Below are positions 53,788-64,000 of a stretch of 64,000 nucleotides of DNA, in pieces. Numbering within the stretch: position 1 is the first letter of the stretch; every line of letters starts with the position of its first letter. Origin of the DNA: Nemertoderma westbladi (lineage: Eukaryota; Xenacoelomorpha; Nemertodermatida; Nemertodermatidae); the NCBI GenBank assembly GCA_032718475.1, contig JAUCBJ010003957.1, positions 39,761 through 103,760 on the forward strand, read 5' to 3'. A program made the translations under genes and the position numbers. The notes below the pieces were generated by a model. The model ran no database searches, had not been told where the DNA came from, and saw nothing but the letters and a program-made list of their open reading frames with translations.

Positions 53788-56700
53788 CATATTGGGGGAA
53801 CGTTCTCGTTCATTGGTAAGTCTCTCACGTTGGGGGAACGTTCTCGTTAATTGGTAAGTCTCTCACATTGAGGGAACGTTCTCATTCATTGGCAAGTCTC
53901 TCATATTGCCGGAAAGTTCTCGTTTATTGGTAAGTCTCTCATATTGGCGGAAAGTTCTCGTTTATTGGTAAGTCTCTCATATTGCCGGAAAATTCTCGTT
54001 TATTGGTAAGTCTCTCATATTGGGGGAACGTTCTCGTTCATTGGTAAGTCTCTCACATTGGGGGAACGTTTTCAGTTATTAGTAAGTCTCTCACATTGGG
54101 GGAACGTTCTCGTTCATTGGTAAGTCTCTCACATTGAGGAACGTTCTCGTTTATTGGTAAGTCTCTCATATTGGGGGAACGTTCTCGTTCATTGGTAAGT
54201 CTCTCACGTTGGGGGAACGTTTTCAGTTATTAGTAAGTCTCTCACATTGGGGGAACGTTCTCGTTCATTGGCAAGTCTCTCATATTGCCGGAAAGTTCTC
54301 GTTTATTGGTAAGTCTCTCATATTGGGGGAACGTTTTCAGTTATTAGTAAGTCTCTCATATTGGGGGAACGTTCTCGTTAATTGGTAAGTCTCTCACATT
54401 GGGGGAACGTTTTCAGTTATTAGTAAGTCTCTCACATTGGGGGAACGTTCTCGTTCATTGGCAAGTCTCTCATATTGCCGGAAAGTTCTCGTTTATTGGT
54501 AAGTCTCTCAGATTGGCGGAACGTTCTCGTTCATTGGTAAGTCTCTCACATTGGGGGAACGTTCTCGTTCATTGGTAAGTCTCTCACATTGGGGGAACGT
54601 TTTCAGTTATTAGTAAGTCTCTCATATTGGGGGAACGTTCTCGTTCATTGGCAAGTCTCTCACATTGGGGGAACGTTTTCAGTTATTAGTAAGTCTCTCA
54701 TATTGGGGGAACGTTCTCGTTCATTGGTAAGTCTCTCACATTGGGGGAACGTTCTCGTTCATTGGTAAGTCTCTCACATTGGGGGAACGTTTTCAGTTAT
54801 TAGTAAGTCTCTCATATTGGGGGAACGTTCTCGTTCATTGGTAAGTCTCTCACATTGGGGGAACGTTTTCAGTTATTAGTAAGTCTCTCACATTGGGGGA
54901 ACGTTCTCGTTCATTGGCAAGTCTCTCATATTGCCGGAAAGTTCTCGTTTATTGGTAAGTCTCTCAGATTGGCGGAACGTTCTCGTTCATTGGTAAGTCT
55001 CTCACATTGGGGGAACGTTCTCGTTCATTGGTAAGTCTCTCACATTGGGGGAACGTTTTCAGTTATTAGTAAGTCTCTCATATTGGGGGAACGTTCTCGT
55101 TCATTGGCAAGTCTCTCACATTGGGGGAACGTTCTCGTTCATTGGTAAGTCTCTCATATTGGGGGAACGTTCTCGTTCATTGGTAAGTCTCTCATATTGG
55201 GGGAACGTTCTCGTTCATTGGTAAGTCTCTCACGTTGGGGGAACGTTCTCGTTAATTGGTAAGTCTCTCACATTGAGGGAACGTTCTCATTCATTGGCAA
55301 GTCTCTCATATTGCCGGAAAGTTCTCGTTTATTGGTAAGTCTCTCATATTGGCGGAAAGTTCTCGTTTATTGGTAAGTCTCTCATATTGCCGGAAAATTC
55401 TCGTTTATTGGTAAGTCTCTCATATTGGGGGAACGTTCTCGTTCATTGGTAAGTCTCTCACATTGGGGGAACGTTTTCAGTTATTAGTAAGTCTCTCACA
55501 TTGGGGGAACGTTCTCGTTCATTGGTAAGTCTCTCACATTGAGGAACGTTCTCGTTTATTGGTAAGTCTCTCATATTGGGGGAACGTTCTCGTTCATTGG
55601 TAAGTCTCTCACGTTGGGGGAACGTTTTCAGTTATTAGTAAGTCTCTCACATTGGGGGAACGTTCTCGTTCATTGGCAAGTCTCTCATATTGCCGGAAAG
55701 TTCTCGTTTATTGGTAAGTCTCTCATATTGGGGGAACGTTTTCAGTTATTAGTAAGTCTCTCATATTGGGGGAACGTTCTCGTTAATTGGTAAGTCTCTC
55801 ACATTGGGGAACGTTCTCGTTCATTGGTAAGTCTCTCATATTGCCGGAAAGTTCTCGTTTATTGGTAAGTCTCTCATATTGGCGGAAAGTTCTCGTTTAT
55901 TGGTAAGTCTCTCATATTGCCGGAAAGTTCTCGTTTATTGGTAAGTCTCTCATATTGGGGGAACGTTCTCGTTCATTGGTAAGTCTCTCACATTGGGGGA
56001 ACGTTTTCAGTTATTAGTAAGTCTCTCACATTGGGGGAACGTTCTCGTTCATTGGTAAGTCTCTCACATTGAGGAACGTTCTCGTTTATTGGTAAGTCTC
56101 TCATATTGGGGGAACGTTCTCGTTCATTGGTAAGTCTCTCACGTTGGGGGAACGTTTTCAGTTATTAGTAAGTCTCTCACATTGGGGGAACGTTCTCGTT
56201 CATTGGCAAGTCTCTCATATTGCCGGAAAGTTCTCGTTTATTGGTAAGTCTCTCACATTGGCGGAACGTTCTCGTTCATTGGTAAGTCTCTCACATTGGG
56301 GGAACGTTTTCAGTTATTAGTAAGTCTCTCACATTGGGGGAACGTTCTCGTTCATTGGTAAGTCTCTCACATTGAGGAACGTTCTCGTTTATTGGTAAGT
56401 CTCTCATATTGGGGGAACGTTCTCGTTCATTGGTAAGTCTCTCACGTTGGGGGAACGTTTTCAGTTATTAGTAAGTCTCTCACATTGGGGGAACGTTCTC
56501 GTTCATTGGCAAGTCTCTCATATTGCCGGAAAGTTCTCGTTTATTGGTAAGTCTCTCATATTGGGGGAACGTTCTCGTTCATTGGTAAGTCTCTCACATT
56601 GGGGGAACGCTCTCGTTCATTGGTAAGTCTCTCATATTGGGGAACGTTCTCGTTCATTGGTAAGTCTCTCACATTGGGGGAACGTTCTCGTTTATTGGTA

Positions 56701-59700
56701 AGTCTCTCATATTGCCGGAACGTTCTCGTTCATTGGTAAGTCTCTCATATTGGGGGAAAGTTCTCGTTTATTGGTAAGTCTCTCATATTGGGGGAACGTT
56801 CTCGTTCATTGGTAAGTCTCTCACATTGGGGGAACGCTCTCGTTCATTGGTAAGTCTCTCATATTGGGGAACGTTCTCGTTCATTGGCAAGTCTCTCATA
56901 TTGCCGGAAAGTTCTCGTTTATTGGTAAGTCTCTCATATTGGGGGAACGTTCTCGTTCATTGGTAAGTCTCTCACATTGGGGGAACGTTTTCAGTTATTA
57001 GTAAGTCTCTCATATTGGGGGAACGTTCTCATTCATTGGCAAGTCTCTCATATTGCCGGAAAGTTCTCGTTTATTGGTAAGTCTCTCATATTGGCGGAAC
57101 GTTCTCGTTCATTGGTAAGTCTCTCACGTTGGGGGAACGTTCTCGTTCATTGGTAAGTCTCTCACATTGGGGGAACGTTTTCAGTTATTAGTAAGTCTCT
57201 CACATTGGGGGAACGTTCTCGTTCATTGGCAAGTCTCTCATATTGCCGGAAAGTTCTCGTTTATTGGTAAGTCTCTCAGATTGGCGGAACGTTCTCGTTC
57301 ATTGGTAAGTCTCTCACATTGGGGGAACGTTCTCGTTCATTGGTAAGTCTCTCACATTGGGGGAACGTTTTCAGTTATTAGTAAGTCTCTCATATTGGGG
57401 GAACGTTCTCGTTCATTGGCAAGTCTCTCACATTGGGGGAACGTTCTCGTTCATTGGTAAGTCTCTCATATTGGGGGAACGTTCTCGTTCATTGGTAAGT
57501 CTCTCATATTGGGGGAACGTTCTCGTTCATTGGTAAGTCTCTCACGTTGGGGGAACGTTCTCGTTAATTGGTAAGTCTCTCACATTGAGGGAACGTTCTC
57601 ATTCATTGGCAAGTCTCTCATATTGCCGGAAAGTTCTCGTTTATTGGTAAGTCTCTCATATTGGCGGAAAGTTCTCGTTTATTGGTAAGTCTCTCATATT
57701 GCCGGAAAATTCTCGTTTATTGGTAAGTCTCTCATATTGGGGGAACGTTCTCGTTCATTGGTAAGTCTCTCACATTGGGGGAACGTTTTCAGTTATTAGT
57801 AAGTCTCTCACATTGGGGGAACGTTCTCGTTCATTGGTAAGTCTCTCACATTGAGGAACGTTCTCGTTTATTGGTAAGTCTCTCATATTGGGGGAACGTT
57901 CTCGTTCATTGGTAAGTCTCTCACGTTGGGGGAACGTTTTCAGTTATTAGTAAGTCTCTCACATTGGGGGAACGTTCTCGTTCATTGGCAAGTCTCTCAT
58001 ATTGCCGGAAAGTTCTCGTTTATTGGTAAGTCTCTCATATTGGGGGAACGTTTTCAGTTATTAGTAAGTCTCTCATATTGGGGGAACGTTCTCGTTAATT
58101 GGTAAGTCTCTCACATTGAGGGAACGTTCTCATTCATTGGCAAGTCTCTCATATTGCCGGAAAGTTCTCGTTTATTGGTAAGTCTCTCATATTGGCGGAA
58201 AGTTCTCGTTTATTGGTAAGTCTCTCATATTGCCGGAAAGTTCTCGTTTATTGGTAAGTCTCTCATATTGGGGGAACGTTCTCGTTCATTGGTAAGTCTC
58301 TCACATTGGGGGAACGTTTTCAGTTATTAGTAAGTCTCTCACATTGGGGGAACGTTCTCGTTCATTGGTAAGTCTCTCACATTGAGGAACGTTCTCGTTT
58401 ATTGGTAAGTCTCTCATATTGGGGGAACGTTCTCGTTCATTGGTAAGTCTCTCACGTTGGGGGAACGTTTTCAGTTATTAGTAAGTCTCTCACGTTGGGG
58501 GAACGTTCTCGTTCATTGGTAAGTCTCTCACATTGGGGGAACGTTCTCGTTCATTGGCAAGTCTCTCATATTGCCGGAAAGTTCTCGTTTATTGGTAAGT
58601 CTCTCACATTGGCGGAACGTTCTCGTTCATTGGTAAGTCTCTCACATTGGGGGAACGTTTTCAGTTATTAGTAAGTCTCTCACATTGGGGGAACGTTCCC
58701 GTTCATTGGTAAGTCTCTCACATTGAGGAACGTTCTCGTTTATTGGTAAGTCTCTCATATTGGGGGAACGTTCTCGTTCATTGGTAAGTCTCTCACGTTG
58801 GGGGAACGTTTTCAGTTATTAGTAAGTCTCTCACATTGGGGGAACGTTCTCGTTCATTGGCAAGTCTCTCATATTGCCGGAAAGTTCTCGTTTATTGGTA
58901 AGTCTCTCATATTGGGGGAACGTTCTCGTTCATTGGTAAGTCTCTCACATTGGGGGAACGCTCTCGTTCATTGGTAAGTCTCTCATATTGGGGAACGTTC
59001 TCGTTCATTGGTAAGTCTCTCATATTGGGGGAAAGTTCTCGTTTATTGGTAAGTCTCTCATATTGGGGGAACGTTCTCGTTCATTGGTAAGTCTCTCACA
59101 TTGGGGGAACGCTCTCGTTCATTGGTAAGTCTCTCATATTGGGGAACGTTCTCGTTCATTGGCAAGTCTCTCATATTGCCGGAAAGTTCTCGTTTATTGG
59201 TAAGTCTCTCATATTGGGGGAACGTTCTCGTTCATTGGTAAGTCTCTCACATTGGGGGAACGTTTTCAGTTATTAGTAAGTCTCTCATATTGGGGGAACG
59301 TTCTCATTCATTGGCAAGTCTCTCATATTGCCGGAAAGTTCTCGTTTATTGGTAAGTCTCTCACATTGGGGGAACGTTCTCGTTCATTGGCAAGTCTCTC
59401 ATATTGCCGGAAAGTTCTCGTTTATTGGTAAGTCTCTCATATTGGGGGAACGTTCTCGTTCATTGGTAAGTCTCTCACATTGGGGGAACGTTTTCAGTTA
59501 TTAGTAAGTCTCTCATATTGGGGGAACGTTCTCATTCATTGGCAAGTCTCTCATATTGCCGGAAAGTTCTCGTTTATTGGTAAGTCTCTCATATTGCCGG
59601 AAAGTTCTCGTTTATTGGTAAGTCTCTCATATTGGCGGAAAGTTCTCGTTTATTGGTAAGTCTCTCATATTGCCGGAAAGTTCTCGTTTATTGGTAAGTC

Positions 59701-62700
59701 TCTCACATTGGCGGAACGTTCTCGTTCATTGGTAAGTCTCTCACATTGGGGGAACGTTTTCAGTTATTAGTAAGTCTCTCACATTGGGGGAACGTTCTCG
59801 TTCATTGGTAAGTCTCTCACATTGAGGAACGTTCTCGTTTATTGGTAAGTCTCTCATATTGGGGGAACGTTCTCGTTCATTGGTAAGTCTCTCACGTTGG
59901 GGGAACGTTTTCAGTTATTAGTAAGTCTCTCACATTGGGGGAACGTTCTCGTTCATTGGCAAGTCTCTCATATTGCCGGAAAGTTCTCGTTTATTGGTAA
60001 GTCTCTCATATTGGGGGAACGTTCTCGTTCATTGGTAAGTCTCTCACATTGGGGGAACGCTCTCGTTCATTGGTAAGTCTCTCATATTGGGGAACGTTCT
60101 CGTTCATTGGTAAGTCTCTCACATTGGGGGAAAGTTCTCGTTTATTGGTAAGTCTCTCATATTGGGGGAACGTTCTCGTTCATTGGTAAGTCTCTCACAT
60201 TGGGGGAACGCTCTCGTTCATTGGTAAGTCTCTCATATTGGGGAACGTTCTCGTTCATTGGCAAGTCTCTCATATTGCCGGAAAGTTCTCGTTTATTGGT
60301 AAGTCTCTCATATTGGGGGAACGTTCTCGTTCATTGGTAAGTCTCTCACATTGGGGGAACGTTTTCAGTTATTAGTAAGTCTCTCATATTGGGGGAACGT
60401 TTTCAGTTATTAGTAAGTCTCTCATATTGGGGGAACGTTCTCATTCATTGGCAAGTCTCTCATATTGGGGGAACGTTCTCGTTCATTGGTAAGTCTCTCA
60501 CGTTGGGGGAACGTTCTCATTCATTGGCAAGTCTCTCATATTGCCGGAAAGTTCTCGTTTATTGGTAAGTCTCTCATATTGGCGGAACGTTCTCGTTTAT
60601 TGGTAAGTCTCTCACATTGGGGGAACGTTTTCAGTTATTAGTAAGTCTCTCACATTGGGGGAACGTTCTCGTTCATTGGCAAGTCTCTCATATTGCCGGA
60701 AAGTTCTCGTTTATTGGTAAGTCTCTCATATTGGGGGAACGTTCTCGTTCATTGGTAAGTCTCTCATATTGAGGGAACGTTTTTGTTCATTGGTAAGTCT
60801 CTCATATTGGGGAAACGTTTTTGTTCATTGGTAAGTCTCTCATATTGGGGAAACGTTCTCGTTCATTGGTAAGTCTCTCACGTTGGGGGAACGTTCTCGT
60901 TCATTGGTAAGTCTCTCATATTGAGGGAACGTTTTTGTTCATTGGTAAGTCTCTCATATTGGGGGAACGTTCTCGTTCATTGGTAAGTCTCTCATATTGG
61001 GGGAACGTTTTCAGTTATTAGTAAGTCTCTCATATTGGGGGAACGTTCTCATTCATTGGCAAGTCTCTCATATTGCCGGAAAGTTCTCGTTTATTGGTAA
61101 GTCTCTCATATTGGGGGAACGTTTTCAGTTATTAGTAAGTCTCTCATATTGGGGGAACGTTCTCATTCATTGGCAAGTCTCTCACGTTGGGGGAACGTTC
61201 TCGTTCATTGGTAAGTCTCTCATATTGCCGGAAAGTTCTCGTTTATTGGTAAGTCTCTCATATTGCCGGAAAGTTCTCGTTTATTGGTAAGTCTCTCATA
61301 TTGCCGGAAAGTTCTCGTTTATTGGTAAGTCTCTCATATTGGGGGAACGTTCTCGTTCATTGGTAAGTCTCTCACATTGAGGGAACGTTTTTGTTCATTG
61401 GTAAGTCTCTCATATTGGGGAAACGTTCTCGTTCATTGGTAAGTCTCTCACGTTGGGGGAACGTTCTCGTTCATTGGTAAGTCTCTCACATTGGGGGAAC
61501 GTTTTCAGTTATTAGTAAGTCTCTCACATTGGGGGAACGTTCTCGTTCATTGGCAAGTCTCTCATATTGCCGGAAAGTTCTCGTTTATTGGTAAGTCTCT
61601 CATATTGGGGGAACGTTCTCGTTCATTGGTAAGTCTCTCACGTTGGGGGAACGTTCTCGTTCATTGGTAAGTCTCTCACATTGGGGGAACGTTTTCAGTT
61701 ATTAGTAAGTCTCTCATATTGGGGGAACGTTCTCGTTTATTGGTAAGTCTCTCATATTGGCGGAAAGTTCTCGTTTATTGGTAAGTCTCTCATATTGCCG
61801 GAAAGTTCTCGTTTATTGGTAAGTCTCTCATATTGGGGGAACGTTCTCGTTCATTGGTAAGTCTCTCATATTGCCGGAAAGTTCTCGTTTATTGGTAAGT
61901 CTCTCATATTGCCGGAAAGTTCTCGTTTATTGGTAAGTCTCTCATATTGGGGGAACGTTCTCGTTTATTGGTAAGTCTCTCATATTGGGGGAACGTTCTC
62001 GTTCATTGGTAAGTCTCTCATATTGGGGGAACGTTCTCGTTCATTGGTAAGTCTCTCATATTGGGGGAACGTTCTCGTTCATTGGTAAGTCTCTCATATT
62101 GCCGGAAAGTTCTCGTTCATTGGTAAGTCTCTCATATTGCCGGAAAGTTCTCGTTTATTGGTAAGTCTCTCATATTGGGGGAACGTTCTCGTTCATTGGT
62201 AAGTCTCTCACGTTGGGGGAACGTTCTCGTTCATTGGTAAGTCTCTCACATTGGGGGAACGTTTTCAGTTATTAGTAAGTCTCTCACATTGGGGGAACGT
62301 TCTCGTTCATTGGCAAGTCTCTCATATTGCCGGAAAGTTCTCGTTTATTGGTAAGTCTCTCATATTGGGGGAACGTTCTCGTTCATTGGTAAGTCTCTCA
62401 CGTTGGGGGAACGTTCTCGTTCATTGGTAAGTCTCTCACGTTGGGGGAACGTTCTCGTTCATTGGTAAGTCTCTCACGTTGGGGGAACGTTCTCGTTCAT
62501 TGGTAAGTCTCTCACATTGGGGGAACGTTCTCGTTCATTGGTAAGTCTCTCACGTTGGGGGAACGTTCTCGTTCATTGGTAAGTCTCTCACATTGGGGGA
62601 ACGTTTTCAGTTATTAGTAAGTCTCTCACATTGGGGGAACGTTCTCGTTCATTGGCAAGTCTCTCACATTGGGGAACGTTCTCGTTCATTGGTAAGTCTC

Positions 62701-64000
62701 TCATATTGGGGGAACGTTCTCGTTCATTGGTAAGTCTCTCACATTGGGGGAACGTTCTCGTTCATTGGTAAGTCTCTCACGTTGGGGGAACGTTCTCGTT
62801 CATTGGTAAGTCTCTCACATTGGGGGAACGTTTTCAGTTATTAGTAAGTCTCTCACATTGGGGGAACGTTCTCGTTCATTGGCAAGTCTCTCACATTGGG
62901 GAACGTTCTCGTTCATTGGTAAGTCTCTCATATTGGGGGAACGTTCTCGTTCATTGGCAAGTCTCTCATATTGCCGGAAAGTTCTCGTTTATTGGTAAGT
63001 CTCTCAGATTGGCGGAACGTTCTCGTTCATTGGTAAGTCTCTCACATTGGGGGAACGTTCTCGTTCATTGGCAAGTCTCTCACATTGGGGGAACGTTCTC
63101 GTTCATTGGTAAGTCTCTCATATTGGGGAACGTTCTCGTTCATTGGTAAGTCTCTCACATTGGGGGAACGTTCTCGTTCATTGGTAAGTCTCTCACATTG
63201 GGGGGAACGTTTTCAGTTATTAGTAAGTCTCTCATATTGGGGGAACGTTCTCATTCATTGGCAAGTCTCTCATATTGCCGGAAAGTTCTCGTTTATTGGT
63301 AAGTCTCTCAGATTGGCGGAACGTTCTCGTTCATTGGTAAGTCTCTCACATTGGGGGGAACGTTTTCAGTTATTAGTAAGTCTCTCATATTGGGGGAACG
63401 TTCTCATTCATTGGCAAGTCTCTCATATTGCCGGAAAGTTCTCGTTTATTGGTAAGTCTCTCAGATTGGCGGAACGTTCTCGTTCATTGGTAAGTCTCTC
63501 ACATTGGGGGGAACGTTTTCAGTTATTAGTAAGTCTCTCATATTGGGGGAACGTTCTCATTCATTGGTAAGTCTCTCAGATTGGCGGAACGTTCTCGTTC
63601 ATTGGTAAGTCTCTCACATTGGGGGAACGTTCTCGTTCATTGGTAAGTCTCTCACATTGGGGGAACGTTCTCGTTCATTGGTAAGTCTCTCATATTGGGG
63701 AACGTTCTCGTTCATTGGTAAGTCTCTCACATTGGGGGAACGTTCTCGTTCATTGGTAAGTCTCTCACATTGGAGGGAACGTTTTCAGTTATTAGTAAGT
63801 CTCTCACATTGGGGGGAACGTTTTCAGTTATTTGTAAGTCTCTCACATTGGGGGAACGTTCTCGTTCATTGGCAAGTCTCTCATATTGCCGGAAAGTTCT
63901 CGTTTATTGGTAAGTCTCTCAGATTGGCGGAACGTTCTCGTTCATTGGTAAGTCTCTCACATTGGGGGAACGTTCTCGTTAATTGGTAAGTCTCTCACAT
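53788..64000 (+). repeat. 38-bp DUSP22-junction minisatellite, part 2, running off the window
   Basis: About 269 further units of the same classes, in the same orientation and register as part 1. Blocks of at least 15 units in identical order recur (starting near 53822, 55226 and 57538), showing higher-order duplication. Some classes are almost confined to certain zones: GAACGCTCTCG units at 56.6-60.2 kb, and GTTTTTGTTCATTGG units at 60.8-61.4 kb. No exon 4 or other gene is seen before the window ends at 64000. Confidence 0.97.

Noticed and set aside
43188-63989. Long open frames in the minisatellite encoding GERSRSLVSLSHW / NVLVHW / FSFIGKSL repeats
   Set aside because: They are the three phases of a 38-bp repeat read in turn, ending at TGGTAA. 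The repeat is explained by the DUSP22 splice junction; no start context or gene structure.
43008-64000. CRISPR-like array
   Set aside because: Units are contiguous 37-39-bp tandem repeats with no unique spacers, in an animal genome with spliced genes.
43100-64000. G-quadruplex array
   Set aside because: Each unit has only one run of about five G, and runs are about 33 bases apart, too far for ordinary intramolecular quadruplexes.

Overview
This is a window of animal nuclear DNA. Genes are split by GT-AG introns, intergenic DNA is AT-rich, and much of the sequence is non-LTR retrotransposon debris. The 8-base palindromes TAGGCCTA and TACCGGTA are frequent, especially at 37.9-41.1 kb; I associate this with marine deuterostomes such as echinoderms, but that placement is an inference.

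Three host genes can be read. (1) A secreted C-type lectin-like gene lies on the minus strand: exon 1 at 8702-8260, exon 2 at 4195-4067. Its intron has been filled by a complete antisense RTE-type LINE (4454-8193). (2) An ABCC4/MRP4-like ABC transporter lies on the minus strand and appears complete in only two coding exons (22525-22301 and 21279-17608; 1298 aa). (3) The 5' half of a DUSP22-like dual-specificity phosphatase lies on the plus strand: exon 1 42048-42068, exon 2 42359-42475, exon 3 42906-43030. Exon 3 stops inside the codon of the catalytic cysteine, predicted residue 88.

The most striking feature begins at that last splice junction. From 43008 to the end of the window the DNA is a roughly 38-bp minisatellite, about 446 units plus one inserted LINE. 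Its unit is a copy of the DUSP22 exon 3/intron 3 junction: about 22 exonic bases, then the splice donor GTAAGT and about 10 more intron bases. The phosphatase transcript would therefore carry hundreds of copies of its own 5' splice site in one intron. Unit classes include many with a GC donor and many with an acceptor-like TTTTCAG. Multi-unit blocks are themselves duplicated, and two of them preserve the empty site of the inserted LINE (49752-53787).

The rest is mobile DNA. 0.2-3.6 kb holds broken reverse transcriptase and endonuclease pieces. 12.5-16.5 kb holds fragments of two RTE families (called RTE-A and RTE-B here), split by a 1.4-kb fold-back element with an 8-bp target duplication (hAT-like). 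23.3-30.3 kb is a nest: an RTE-A copy interrupted by a 5.4-kb element with terminal inverted repeats, which contains an RTE-B copy. 30.9-32.0 kb is a 59-bp satellite. A separate 68-bp minisatellite occurs at three places (10.2, 38.7 and 40.3 kb). About 32-42 kb is otherwise gene-poor, with short duplications, SINE-like pieces and hairpins.
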